Shown: piece by piece, positions 24,186-37,480 of the stretch | Layout of the letters: each line of letters starts with the position of its first letter | How positions within the stretch are numbered: the stretch's first letter is position 1 | From: Dastarcus helophoroides | Taxonomy: Eukaryota; Arthropoda; Insecta; Coleoptera; Bothrideridae | Assembly (NCBI GenBank): GCA_028583605.1 | Contig: CM053325.1 | Coordinates: 40,289,435-40,353,434 of the forward strand | Direction: 5' to 3' | DNA length: 64,000 nucleotides | Translations under genes and position numbers: made by a program | The notes under the pieces: generated by a model | Told to the model about the DNA's origin: nothing | Databases searched by the model: none | What the model saw: the letters and a program-made list of their open reading frames with translations, nothing else

Positions 24186-24473
24186 GCGTTAATTCCAATG
24201 CTGCTTGCTGTTTTACTTCTCCAAGAGCATTTGATAGTACGCACTGATAAACTCCAGCATCTTCCAGTTCTAACTTTTTTATTTCAAGGCTAAATTCTTC
24301 ACCGTTTTGACATATATTCTTACGAAGATGTCCATCTGGCTTAATTTCTTTTCCGTCATGAAACCAAGTCGCGGTTGGCGGTGGATTAGCACTACCTCGA
24401 ACAATATATGTGACGTCTAATGATTCTGGTCGTGAGCCATCCTTCATATTTGAATCAAGAAGTGTGGGAGCAG
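24186..24473 (-). CDS. Ig-domain exon (complete Ig)
   Basis: A 288-bp exon with phase 1 at both ends encodes one I-set Ig beginning APTLLDSNMKDG. The core Trp is in TATWFHDGKEI, the tyrosine motif is EDAGVYQCV and the turn is SNALGEVK. The acceptor is TTTATAG and the donor GTAAGT. It is the first Ig after the acidic region and follows a 22-kb intron. Together with the next exon it forms a continuous protein through a Pro codon. Confidence 0.88.
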
Positions 24474-26385
24474 CTATAAATCATCATTTTAAGATTATTA
24501 TATTATGGAATAAAATATTTATTGCATAAGTGCAATCTTTTAAAATACATCTTCAGGATTTTCTATTTTTAATAGGTTTGTCGACTCATTCGCTATTTTG
24601 TAACTGAGTTACATATACATAATAAAATTATTGTCATCTGAAATAAGCATGAAACGACGATAATATCGTGGGGAGTTTTGAATCTTAAATGCTCGACTAA
24701 CACACACATACAGTATAGTGCAAATGAGAGAAATAAACTCCTTAAAACAGATCAACTTTTATTATATTTAAACTAGCTGTATACTCGATACGATTTCAAC
24801 AACATTACAGAAATCATTTAACCTTTCTCAAATGTTAAAGTTAATTTTTAGGTAACTTGCTCTCCGCATGCCGTCCTTTTAACCCCGTGTGTTTTAAATC
24901 TCTTTCTTCCCCGTCCGCGACATTTCCCTTAATTAATATTATATAGGTTAAGGGGAATGTGAAAATAAACATTAAACATCTAATTTTTTCAGTAACTATT
25001 GCAATACTGAAATAAACTGATATTTTCCGATAATCTACGATTCAATATCGACTAACCCTGTTAAAATCAAAATGTTATCCTTTGAAACCTAGGAGAGCAG
25101 CACTGTATGTGTGTTGATAGTTCTTAATAAACATTTGGAAGTTAAGCCTCTCCGTAATTGGTATAAATAATATTCATAAAAGTTTTATGAGGTATTATTA
25201 AATAAGGCACTATGCGTATTATGCAAAACTAAAATATTATTATTAATAATAATACAGGGTATTCAAAATAATGTCAGTACTAGTGTTTTTTTATTATTAA
25301 TGTGATACCAAAAAAACAATTGAACATTGCGTTTTTAAATCTTATCATAAAATTACAATGGAGCACCATGTATATTTTAGGTTTTTATAAGAAATAATAG
25401 AATTTGGAATGAAAATAGTTATAATCTTTTTTGGTTAAATTAATAATAACGGAGTTTTGAGGAAGCAAACGCATATTATGAGACATCGAAAATTAATAGG
25501 AAAGTAGTTTAGCAGGCTATGGAACTATTTTTATTCCAAATTCCATATCCTTTAATATAAACAAAAAATATACTGGGTGGTCCTTTAAAAAAAATGTAGC
25601 TTTATCATAAAACTCAAAATCAGGATATTCGATTGTCTTCTTAGTATTACCATAACACAGCGTTAAAAAATACTCAACTTTGCTAATTTAACCGAAGTTG
25701 TATTTTTAATAATGCAATAATGCAACCTGCACATCTGATAAATTATAAACGATATTTTTAATGGAAGATTTTTTGTAACGATAGAGTTCCAAACCGCTTA
25801 AAAACGACTAGTTTCCGTGTTACAGTATTATTCATTAATGGTAAAAAATTCTTTTCTTAACAAAGTCTAAAACTAACCTTACCTTACCTTTTAAGATGTT
25901 TATAAAAGCTGCCGTGGCGTTAGTCCAAGAAGCTTTGCTATTAGTAAGCACACAAAGACTAAAAGTCCTATAAGTTTCAAATTACTGTCACAAAATAAAT
26001 ATATTAATTCCATGCGTAAAAATGTAATGTTTAAATTAAACAGACAAAGGAGTCGTGTTTATTATTGAGAGAAATAATTATACGTGTGATTTTTCAGAGT
26101 GTTAGATTTTTAAAGTAAGCCTTAACATTCAAATTCTGGATTTATTCGGCAATAATTTTTGTTGCGAAAGTTAAGAATTATTTTAGTACACCAAAAAAGG
26201 AAGCATGAGCAAACAGGAGTAAATATTTAATCGTGTTCCCTTGATGGTAGTTCGTGTCCTGGTTTATAAATTCAAGTATGTCACTACAAAGCGAAATTCA
26301 TCGATGATCCATATGTTTATAAGCAAATATATTAGTTTTTTTACTCCCGCCCGTATATGCACTGTTTTTTTATACCTTGCGAACA

Positions 26386-26960
26386 GGATAGATAGACTAT
26401 ATCAGTCTAGTGAACGGATATAACGAAAGTCGCGCCGTGATTGGTCGATTGGTGATTGGTGATTTGACCATTCATGGCATGCGATAAAGACGAATGTCAT
26501 TTTTAGATTCAGAATCATACCATAGAATCTGTCAAAGTGACTTCGGTATTTACCAAAAAAAATATTTAAAATCAGTGCTTTCAGTGTAGAATCAGTAAAC
26601 TTTATCCCAGCGGATATTTCTGAGGCTGCATCTGAAATATTCAAGATATTATTACCTTAGAAATCAAATAGTAAATATGAATTTTGTTATGATAAATTTG
26701 ACGTTTCAATGACACATGAACACTACATATAAAATATATTAGAAACTGCAAATGTCACATGAAAAATTATCAATTTGTTAAATCGTATTTTAGTTTTTGA
26801 TAGATCGTAGTCGTAGGAAAAATACGCTGTACAACTCGAGCGGATTGTCCATATCGCACTCGAACGATTGAGGCACTCCGCCTACGGCGTCGTGCTCAAA
26901 CTTCGTTCTCGTGCGATATGGACATCATATCCGCTCTTGTTGTACAAACTACTATTTCCC
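26386..26960. repeat. Repeat family H, copy 1
   Basis: Matches 30268-30830 closely, from GTGAACGGATATAACGAAAG to the hairpin end around TGCGATATGGACATCATATC. The ATG of the small reading frame seen in copy 2 is ATC here. The right end is a palindrome of GTACAAC.CGAGCGGAT and its inverse. Confidence 0.75.
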
Positions 26961-28003
26961 ACTCCCACCTGTATATGCACTGTTTTCTTTATACCCTGCG
27001 AGCAGGATAGATAGACCCATAGATCTCACACTATGGATGAATCGAAGAGAGAGAACTGTGTTAGACGCACCCTGAGAGAGATGTATATAAAAGAGCACGT
27101 GATCCTTGGCAATAAACCGACCTTTCTAGGCTACTATGCTCTTGTAAAGGGCAAATATTTAAAGAAATAATGTGGAATTTTTGTTTTTCGTTTAATTTTT
27201 AATAAAATTTAATAGTTATGAATATTGAACAGTTCCACAAAGTAAGGGTGCGAAATGTCAGTTTGAAATAAATAACTTTTACGTGCGCAAAACAATTTCG
27301 ATGAAATGAACAGAAACACTTTTTCGCTAAACAAAGTTTTCTCAAGAATAAAAGGGAATGATCCCTTACCTTTTTTCATTATACTTGGGAGGAACATGTC
27401 CTTCAATATTAAAAAAATTATAAGAATCCGAGATTCTTAAATTTGACTTTTCTCTAATAAACCATGTTTTTTTTAATAAAATTTAAACTATTGGACCAAT
27501 TATTTCCAAAAACAAAAGTGCTTTATTCTAAGTAAATTCGAATTGGTAGAAACCAGAATAGTAATAATCGGTTAAGAACTGCGAGCTGCAGCGTGATAAG
27601 AGACATTCACACAGACTGACAATCCCAACTTAAAAGTATAACAAAAGGTATCATCATTTAGAGAAAGCTCTCTTCTAAACAAACAGCAATATTACAACTG
27701 ATTTGGTGCAAAATTACCCGAGCATTTTTATGGCGCAATGTCGTATTTTTTTGGTCTTTCCCAATAATAGAGCAACAGTTGTGTTGTGCAGTAGGACTAG
27801 ATTTATAACGTGAAATATATTAAAAATAAGGTAAGTAAAATGTATAAAGCAAATAAGTTCAAAATATTATAGCAAAAATAAGTAAATATGTACAAGTAAG
27901 GATCTCAAACATGAAATTGTGAATACATATCTTTGGTAATATAGTGATACATAAATGCCGATAGAAACTTTGTAATTTATTTAATTATATATAAAAGTAT
28001 ATA

Positions 28004-29843
28004 CCGGGTGTTTTTTTTAGTTGGGAGGTTACCTTTATATGGAATACTACTTATTATAAAGGCAAACTGATTTTGTCGATGGGACTAATCGTGGTTAAAC
28101 TATCTTCCAAAAATATTTTCAACTTCCCCCCACTACCGATTATACCGGAAGTAGACATCAACTTTCTTATTTTAAATGGCAACCCACAAATTTTATGTTT
28201 TATTTGAATTTTACGTAAGAAAATAAGGTGAGTTTATGTATACATGTTTATCGCTACCTTTAATTGTTTTAAAGATATTTCCATTTTTCGAAAAAAAATG
28301 ACAGAAAAGAGGGTTATTTTGAATCTTTGTATCTTTTTTATTATTTGCAGTAAAAACATGAAATTTGGGTTGAAGTCAGGAAATAATATAAAGACTATAA
28401 TAACGTAAACAGATTTTACATTTATTATACAGAGTGATGGAAAATTTATAATCTTTGCTGTTTTTGTTTTATTCAAAAAAACTCTGTTTTTTTAAATGGG
28501 AAATATATGTTTTTTTTATCATTTTTGAATTCTTTACATAAAAAGAAGAAAAAAGTTATATTACTTATTTTTTAAAATTTTGTGCCATTACAGAGGTATT
28601 TTACATAAATCTCAAAATAAAAAAAATCAAACATTTCTTGTTTGTTCAAGTAGGAAATTAACTGTGGGCAATAAAAGCTTAAAGAATTAATCATAATAAG
28701 TAATAGGAAACAAAAATAATTGACAAAAAATTTACATCAAGAACAACAACAACAAGGGCGATATTCTCTTTCAATACATTTAAAGACATATTTTAAGATT
28801 TCGAATTGAGTAACGTTTTTAAGCACATCCGATTGTTCCTAGCAATATGCTTGTCATGCAGTAGTCGTACAAAAATTACTAAAAAATTTCCATTTTAATT
28901 TTCATTGTAAAATTTAACGCTTAAAAATCCTGAGTTCTAATCTAACAGCATAACAGTTAAAAGACGAATTTTCTTGAACATTTCTTGTTGATTTTGATTA
29001 CTCCAAAAATGAGAAGTCTGTTTAACAAACCATTTTTACGAAACTTACATTCGTGGCTACCTAAACATTTTTCAGTAAGTATTCTAACAATTAGCCAAAA
29101 ACTTATTCGTCTTGTGCGGTTATCTTTTAAAAGTTATTTAGCCTAAAATTTTTAAGCCTTGTGGTTGTATTTTTTTTGAAAATTTTGTTGACTACTACTA
29201 AGTTGCTACTAAAAAAAAAGATATATTTTTCTTTTTCATTTTGCATTATATCTCTGTAAAGGTGCAGAATTTTAAAAAATTAGTAATATAACTTTTTTCT
29301 TCTTTTTACGTGAGGAATTCAAAAATGTTTAAAAAACACATAGTTTCCATTTAAAAAAAACAGAGTTTTTTTGAATAAAACAAAAACAATAAAGATCACA
29401 AAATTTCCATCACCCTGTGTAATAAATGTAAAACTTAATTACGTTATTACAGTTTCCATAATATTTTATGACCTCAAACCAAATTTCATGTTTTTATTGC
29501 AAATAATAAAAAAGATACAAAGAGTCAAAATAACCCTCTTTTCTGTCAGTTTTTTCCGAAAAATTGAAATATCCTAAAAACTACCAAAGATAGCAATAAA
29601 CATGTATACATAAACTCATCTTATTTTTTTACGTAAAATCCAAATAAAATATATAATTTGGGGGTTGCTATTTAAAATAAGAAAGTTGATGTCTACTTCC
29701 GGTATAACCGGAAGTGGGAGGAAGTTGAAAATATTTTTGAAAGGTAGTTTAGTTCCAATTAGCCATATCGACAAAATCAGTTTACCTTTATAATGAGTGA
29801 TACTCCATATAAAGGTAACCTCCCAACTAAAAAAAACACCCGG
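28004..29843. mobile_element. Foldback family A, copy 1 (1.84 kb)
   Basis: Inverted arms begin CCGGGTGTTTTTTTTAGTTG and end with the complement, flanked by TA. The arms match over at least 600 bp each and include the element TTATACCGGAAGTAGACATC found in related families. The centre carries GCAATATGCTTGTCATGCAG. Each arm holds a reading frame starting MNKTKT. No transposase motif. It lies in the 22-kb intron. Confidence 0.88.
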
Positions 29844-30267
29844 TATAATGAATGTGTTATTAGCCCTAACAAAATTATAATTATCAAATTTTAGTGAAAT
29901 CAATAGAGCCGTTTCGGATATTACTGGTATAAGATTAAATAATATTTAACTGCAAAATCTAGTTAAAATTTGCGACAATAAAACTATGTAGAGAAGTATT
30001 TAATTTTGTAGATAAATTAATGCAGTCTACGTTCAATAAAACAGTGAAAAACACAAGAAAATAATTGATTTACAGTTTAAATTCAAGCCATGCCCATATA
30101 ACTGCACGTTAATATTGCAGGCTTTTACCAACGGTCACGTGGCAAACCTTCCGTCTTCTCAGTTCCTCTTACGACTCTTAGTATAGAACTATTTCTCTCT
30201 TTGAGTTTACTTCACGAATATGTATTTGCTGGCATAGGCAACGCTTCATCCATAGTGTCACATCTAT

Positions 30268-30830
30268 GGATAGACCATATCACTCTAGTGAACGGATATA
30301 ACGAAAGTCGCGCCGTGATTGGTCGATTTCATATCCACACTAGTGTGGATATGAAATTGACCAATCATGGCATGCGATAAAGACGAATGTCATTTTTAGA
30401 TTAAGAATTATACCAAAGAAACTGTCAAACTGACTTCGATATTTACCAAAAAAAAATATTTAAAATGAGTGCTTTTAGTGCAGAATCAGTAAACTTTATC
30501 CCAGCGGACATTTCTGAGGCTGCAAGTGAAATATTCAAGATATTATTACCTTAGAAATCAAAAGGAAATATAAATTTTGTTACGATAAATTTATGACGTT
30601 TCATTGACACATGGACACTATATAAAATATATTAGAAACTGCAAATGTCACATGAAAAATTATTAATTTGCTAAATCATATTTTAGTCTTTGATAGATCG
30701 TAGTCGTAGGAAAAATACGCTGTACAACTCGAGCGGATTGTCCATATCGCCTACGGCGTCGTGCTCAAACTTCGTTCTCGTGCGATATGGACATCATATC
30801 CGCTCTTGTTGTACAAACTACTACAGGCCG
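30268..30830. repeat. Repeat family H, copy 2, with a captured gene fragment
   Basis: Second copy of the repeat at 26386. On the plus strand an ATG at 30465 opens MSAFSAESVNFIPADISEAA and continues to a TAG at 30552; beyond the stop the same frame, after one indel, continues in a Lys-rich KSKGKYKF-like segment. This looks like the 5' end of a longer lost reading frame, perhaps of an autonomous relative. The right end is a palindrome around GTACAAC. A proposed protein family would be a guess. Confidence 0.6.
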
Positions 30831-31059
30831 CTTCCACTGAAAATTCGCAAATGTTTAAATATACTGAAATACATGTCACAAGTAAAAACACGATTTTTCT
30901 TTGAATTACCATTCTCCTCTTAATCATCATAGAATGTAAGCAAAGAAAGTTCCCTCGTTTTCAAAAATGTTGACACCTGACGATTAATCGTAACAAATTG
31001 TATCCTGCTTATATTTGCTCTTGCTTGCCTTTTTGGTGTATTTGCTCATTTAGTTGTCC

Positions 31060-31330
31060 AGTTCTTCAAATTCTACTGAAAATAATTCTCAACAATGTAG
31101 AGTGCATACCATTTTCGATGGTTTTACCCTATTACTGCTATTTCCAAGGGAGATAGAGGATTAGAATTTTTACATACCTATACCAATTTTTTGAGATAAA
31201 TTACCTGGTCATAATAAAACTGTTGTACGTTTACCCGTTTTAGGGCAATTTTTGCAAAATTTTTGTAGCTCCTTTCCGGTTAACTGACAAAATTTGACTA
31301 ACAATGTTCGTAATGCAGTTTTTTACGTGA
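31060..31330. repeat. Repeat family M, copy 1
   Basis: Shares ordered blocks with the inverse strand of 38760-38975: GATGGTTTTACCCTATTACTG, GAGATAAATTACCTGGTC and TTTTGTAGCTCCTTTCCGGTTAACT. Ends are not clear. Confidence 0.55.
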
Positions 31331-31473
31331 ATCTCAACAGTGGAAATGATTTTTGATTGGTTTTTTGATTTTGAAGTTGTAACCTAAAGTTTTATTTATT
31401 AAAATAGCAATAATAGTAGAAAATTATTTTAAATGAAAGAAAATTTTTCCTGTTTTCAGAAATGTTTACGATA

Positions 31474-33129
31474 CAGGGTCTTTTTTTTTAGTTGGGAGGT
31501 TACCTTTATTTGGAGTACTATTTATTGTAAAGGCAAATTGATTTGGTCGATGGGGCTAATCAAAGCTAAACTATCTTCTAAAAATATTTTCAAGTTCCCC
31601 CCACTACCGGTGACACCAAAAGTAGACATCAACTTTCTTATTTTAATTAACAACCCCCAAATTTTATATTTTATTTAGATTTTACGTAAAAAAATAAGGT
31701 GAGTTTATGTATACATGTTTATTGCTACCTTACCATTTTTCAAAAAAAAATGACAGAGGGTTATTTTGACTCTTTGTATCTTGTTTATTATTTGCAATAA
31801 AAATACAAAATTTGGGTTGAAGTCACAGAATATTATAAAGACTATAATAACGTAATCAGATTTTACATTTATTATACAGGGTGATGGAAATTTTATAATC
31901 TTTGTTGTTTTTGTTTTATTCAAAAAAACTTTGTTTTTTTTAAATAGGAACTATATGTTCTTTAATCATTTTTGGATTCTTCACATAAAAAGAAAAAAAA
32001 ATTACATAACTTATTTTTTAAAGTTTTGTGCCGTTACAGAGGTATTTTATATAAATCTCAAAATAAAAAGAATCAAATATGTCTTTTTCATTCAAGTAGG
32101 AAATTAACTGTAGGCAATAAAAACTTAAAGAAGTAATTATAATAAGTAATAGGAAAAAAAAATAATTGACCAAAAATTTACATCAAGAACAACAAGGACG
32201 ATCTTCTGTTTCAATACATTTAAAGGCATATTTTAAGATTTCGAATTGAGTAACGTTTTAAAGCACATTCGATTGTTCCTAGCAATATGCTTGTCATGCA
32301 GTAGTCGTAAAAAAATCACTAAAAAATTTCCATTTCGATTTTTATTATAAAATTTAACGCCTACTAATCCTGAGTTTTAATCTAACAGCATAACAGTTAA
32401 AGGACGAATTTTCTTGAACATTTGTTGTTGATTTTCATTACTCCAAAAATGAGAAGTCTGTTTAACAAACCATTTTTACGAAACTTACATTCGTGGCTCC
32501 CTAAACATTTTTCAATAAGTATTCTAAAAATTAGCGATAAACTTATTCGTCTTGTACGGTATCTTTTAAATGTTATTTAGCCTAAAATTTTTAGGCCTTG
32601 TGGTTATGTTTTTTTTTTTAATTTTATTTTGTACTACCATGCTGCTACTGGAGAAACAAAATATATTTTTCTTTTTTATTTTGAATTATATCTCTGTAAC
32701 GGTGCAGAATTTTAAAAAAGTAGTCATATCACTTTTTTCTTCTTTTTACGTGAAGAATCCAAAAATGATTAAGAAACGCATAGTTCTTCTACCCAAATTT
32801 CAGGTTTTTACTGCAAATAATAAAAAAGGTACAAAGAGTTAAAATAACCCTCCTTTCTGTCATTTTTTTTTTCGAAAAATTGAAATATCTTTAAAATTAT
32901 CAAAGATAGCAATAAACATGTATACATAAACTCACCTTATTTATCTACGTAAAATTCAAATAAATAATAAAATTTGGGGGTTGCGATTTAAAATAAGAAA
33001 GTTGATGTCTAGTTCCGGTATAACCGGAAGTGGGAGGCTCCAATTAGCCCCATCGACAAAATCAGTTTGCCTTTATAATAAGTGATACTCCATATAAAGG
33101 TAACCTTCCCACCTAAAAAAAACACCCGA
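31474..33129. mobile_element. Foldback family A, copy 2 (1.66 kb)
   Basis: Same orientation and central sequence as copy 1 (GCAATATGCTTGTCATGCAG at about 32282), with inverted ends and TA on both sides. It has lost a segment of the right arm between the GGAAGTGGGAGG and CCAATTAGCC blocks near 33030, and some arm sequence near 31720, so it is shorter. Confidence 0.85.
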
Positions 33130-33319
33130 TATATGTATTTCAAACATTTTCGAAGGTTACTACGATTTTTCTATTAAATTATCATTAAGTGCGGGTGATG
33201 TGTTACATCTGCAATAGGAACATTTCCTGGAGAATCACATAAGACGGAACATTTAAGAAGCTTATTAATTTTATCTAACATTTCTGTGACCTAGTTTGAT
33301 AATATTTACATTTTTAATA

Positions 33320-33600
33320 ATGAATATTGACAATATTCTAAAACATTTTTTAAAATATGACTACATGATATCTAAATTTATTTAAAACATCACCTCTTGA
33401 TAGTTGAAAAAAAAAATAAGTTAGTTTATTTTACCCAGAATAGGAAAAAAAATAAATATAGAAGACCAAAATTAGACATGATTTTTTTTTAAATAAGTTA
33501 TGAAAATATAAAAAATGTAAAAAAGTTGTGGCACTGGACAGTGACGTTTCCGACTAATGAGAATCCACCACGAAGAATTTAAGAAGCCATCGCCTTAGAA
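33320..33600. repeat. Family J fragment
   Basis: Matches the left arm of the element at 58330 (GACAATATTCTAAAACATTTT, TATGACTACATGATATCTAA, GAAGACCAAAATTAGACATG). Its inner end keeps, on the minus strand, the GAAACGTCACTGTC and CAGTG part of a hammerhead 3' half, but the core before it is decayed. Confidence 0.6.
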
Positions 33601-33805
33601 AAAGCCATCGGTGCACCGTCGACGTCCACGTCAGGTTAAAGTGAATATTCAGTTTACTCTGTTTAGGAATTTTATGGAGCAGGTCCGTGAAACGCGGTAG
33701 GTAATAGCAACACTTTCAATTTACCCTTAAAATTTAACAGACCGAGGTCCGAAAAAAATGCAGTTTTTTATATGCAGTTTTATTGGCATTTTCTTCGCCA
33801 GTCAC

Positions 33806-36505
33806 CAGTGGCGGCTCGCGTATAAGCAGTGTGGAACTGCAGCACCCCCAATTTCGCCTAAGAGTTTTTTCTCAAAATTTTCCGAACATTTTTCCTTAAC
33901 CAATTTTTTGTGGAAATTTTAAATTTTCTCTGATTTCTTTTTATAGAAATGTCAAGTTTCTTTTACGAAGTTACTGGATTTTAAAATCTATTTTAATTTT
34001 TTTTAAATTTTTGTAAAAATTTTGAGAAAATAATTAAAATTTCAAAATAAAATCCAAATTTAATTCTTCTCGCATTTTAATATTTCTTTAAATAAATATA
34101 TAATTTAGAGTTTCTTCTAGGTATTTCGATTAATTTAAGAACATTTTAATCTTTTCTGCGAAATTTCCATTTTTTTGTAAATATTTTATAAAAAGGATTT
34201 TTTTTATAAATTCCTATTTGAAAATTTTGTCTGAAAATTTTAACTTCTCCAGATTTTTTTATGTTCTCAAATTTGCTTTAAAACTGTCAAGGTTTTTCAC
34301 TAGACTTTGACATTTTATAATTCATTTTATTTTCTAATCTTGATAAAAATATTTACCAAAAAACCCTAACATTTTTTAACTCCTTTCGCATTTTGATATT
34401 TTTCTAAAATGTAAATAACAACCGAGTCTTGGATTATTTTCGTAAAATTTCTATTTCAACCTTTTTGTAAAGATATTTTAAATTTTTCTCAAAGAAATTT
34501 TAATTTTTTTCCCATGAACTTTGTGTTTTTCTTTAAACATTTTATAGAAAGAATTTTTTTTAGAATTTCAACTTTTGTATTTCAAATATTATTTCTTGTA
34601 AAAATTTTTCATTTCTCTAATTTGTATTAAAATTTTGTAATTTTGATAAGAAGCTGAAAATTATTAAGTACTAGGTGGCCCTGGCGAACTTCGTAATACC
34701 TCAGAATTAAAAAATATTGAGTTAACTCATTAGAAAGAATAAAAGAAAATAAGGATTTTGAAAAAAGTTTATATTTTGAAAAAGAAATTAAATTTTTAAA
34801 ATAGTTGACATTTTCAATAATTGTGCGAATGAAAAACTGCAAAATTTTGGAATAATATCAACATTTAAAATAAATTGCAGAATTTTTAGTTAAATTTTCA
34901 AAGAAGCTGAAATTTTGAATATTGAAGAAAACTCAAAATAATCAAAAAATTCGTGATAATTAAAAAGGTTGAAATTTTGAAAAGGTAAAATTTTGGAAAA
35001 AGTCCAAATTTTGAGTAGTTCAAATTTAAAATAAAAACTCATTTTTTTTAAGTTGAAAATTTAATTGGAAATGTTGAAAACAAATTATAAATAATATTTT
35101 GAAAAAAGTTCGGAGTTTTAAAAAAAAAATTGAGTTTTCAAAAAGAGTAAAATTTTTGAAAAAAAAGTCGATCCTTTTGAAATGGAATCGAGATTTTTAG
35201 AAAAATTCGAAATTTTACGAATTAGCTAGAAATTTCAAAATGAATTTTTAAGAAATGTCTCACTTAAAAGAAAAATCAAAATTTTCGAATAAAGGATCGA
35301 CAGTTTGCAAATAATGTCGAAATTTTGAAAATAATTTAAACTAAAAAAATAGTCCAAATGTTTTCCAAACATTTTTAATTTTGAAAAATAGCCAAAACTT
35401 TGAAATATTCGAACATTTGAAAAAACCGAAATTTTCAACAAAGTGGGAATTAAAAAAAAGTTGAAAATTTTAGAAAAGCGCAGATTTAGGAAAAAGCTAG
35501 AATTATCAAGAAAAAACCGACATTATTTAACACTTAGATGTTACTAAATTTTAAGAAATATACGAAATATATAAAAAAATTAAGAATAAGGCAAAAATTT
35601 TGAAAAAATTTCAAATTTTCAAAAGAAGTCAAAATTTTGAAAATGAAGAAATTTTTAAACAAATAGATCGAAATTTTATAGTCGAAACTAAGAAAAAATA
35701 TCAAAACTTTAAAAAAGTAGACATTCAAAAAATCTGAGAATTATTATCGAGGTTTTAAAATAATTCGAAATTTTAAAAAAGTTTAAATTTTGAATAATTA
35801 GGAAATTTTCACTCAAATTATCAATAAAATTTTTAAGCCCGAAATTTGAAAACAAGTCAAAAATTATCAGATAGATGGAGTTTTTCAAAAGTCGAAATAT
35901 TGAGAAGTTAAAAGTTTAAAGAGAGTTCAAATTTTTGGTATTAAAAAAACCGTCGAAATTATTAAAAATCGAAATTTTCAATAAAAATATTATAATTTCT
36001 CAAAAAAAATGATGAAATTCTAAAATTTTAAAAAAGATCAAAAATTTAAAACGTCCATAGTCCAATTTTAAGAAATTATACGTTTTCAGAAAAAGTAAAA
36101 AAAAATGTTATTAATTTTCAAAAAAAATACAAAAAAACAAACCACGGAAAAGTTTACATATTTTCGAAAATGGAGATATTTTTAAAAGAGTGTACACAGA
36201 TTTTCGAAAAAGTCAATACTTAAAAATAAAATAAAGTTAAAATTATAAGAAAAAGGAGTACAATCGAAATTTGAAAAAAATCCAGTCTTTCGAAAAACGC
36301 GAGACATTATTCAAAAATTTTCATTGTCAAGTTTTCTTAGAAAACTAAAATTTTCGAAAAGTTACCATACATTTTGAAAATGTCGAAATTTTTAGTTGAA
36401 GTTTTAAAAAGTTAAAATTTTGAAGAAATTGGCATTTTGGATCAAACATAAAACGCTAAACATTGTCGCAGCACCCCCATTAGTTTTGGCTACGAGCCGC
36501 CACTG
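33806..36505. mobile_element. hAT-type non-autonomous transposon (2.7 kb)
   Basis: Terminal inverted repeats CAGTGGCGGCTCG (33806-33818) and CGAGCCGCCACTG (36493-36505) are flanked by a perfect 8-bp direct repeat CCAGTCAC at 33798-33805 and 36506-36513. The CAGTGGCG end and 8-bp duplication are hallmarks of hAT elements. Just inside both ends is GCAGCACCCCCA. The interior has no transposase. It is low-complexity: T-rich to about 34640, then A-rich, built from degenerate variants of a roughly 15-base word like GAAATTTTGAAAAAG. Confidence 0.9.
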
Positions 36506-36556
36506 CCAGTCACTCCTTTCACAATCCTTAATTTCAGTAACCTTCTATTAAGGAAC

Positions 36557-36622
36557 GGCAATCTGTTATAGATTGCCGCAAACAGCGATTGCGTTGGATC
36601 TTGGTTTGTCAATCGCTGTTTG
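36557..36622. repeat. Two adjacent small hairpins
   Basis: GGCAATCT..AGATTGCC at about 36557-36577, followed by CAAACAGCGATTG and its inverse CAATCGCTGTTTG at 36580-36622. Immediately right of the hAT element. Function unknown. Confidence 0.5.
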
Positions 36623-36635
36623 TGACTCAACACTG

Positions 36636-37281
36636 AATATTATTACATTTTGGAATCTGCACAATTTTCTAAATAGAGTGCACCTAAAAAGTTATTTTTA
36701 AAGGATCGAAAATTTTTTTTGTCCGGTTTTATTTTTCGACCTAGAAGGGCTATGACTCATTCCAGTTAATTCTAATGGACCACATTAACACTAAAAAAAT
36801 CTAATCGCCTGAAAAAGAAAGTATTTCATTCTTTTATCACGGTATAAAGTTAACAAAAATGGTCTTGATGTCATAACTTAATTTTCTTAAATGGCACCAT
36901 ATTGGTACTGTGGTACCACCAAAAGGTGTAATTAATGGCCAATCTAACCAAATTTTCATTTTTGCTGGGAAATCTGAACTGAACTGAAGTTACAGCCAAA
37001 GGAATTTAAACTATTCGGTTTCAATTTATTTGAAAACTTATTTCATAAGGACCTAAAATAGCCGTGGAAAACAAATTTAGAAAAAAGGCACTTGCTAAGT
37101 TTACTTAATTTAATTTTCTTGCAGCGCTTATGTGGTCAGTTAGCGTTAATTAGAATGAATCGTAACCTTCTAGACCGAAAAATAAAATGGAACCAAAAAA
37201 ATTTTTGAATATTTAAAAATCACTCATTTTATGTGTATTGTAATCAGAAAATTGTGCAGATTCCAAAAATGTAATAATATA
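36636..37281. mobile_element. Foldback family L element
   Basis: The inverted ends read TATTATTACATTTTGGAATC at the left and GATTCCAAAAATGTAATAAT at the right, with further arm matches (CAGATTCCA, GACCGAAAAATAAAA). A related fragment lies at 23030-23440. No coding capacity. Confidence 0.6.
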
Positions 37282-37480
37282 TAAAGTGTTCCATTTAAAA
37301 ATCAAAAGTTGGTATCAGTTTTAACAAAAGTGACAAAAGTAGGAATGTAAATTTTTTGTCAAAATTTTACACTTTATAAATACATCAAGTGTAACCAATT
37401 GGAAAATTTTATCTTTATAAATAAGGAAAAAATAGGGGGTGTACCATGATCCTGTTACACCAGGCATATGTAAACATATA

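Noticed and set aside
34627..35728. Phe/Leu/Ile-rich minus-strand frames
   Set aside because: They are translations of the A-rich low-complexity interior of the hAT element.
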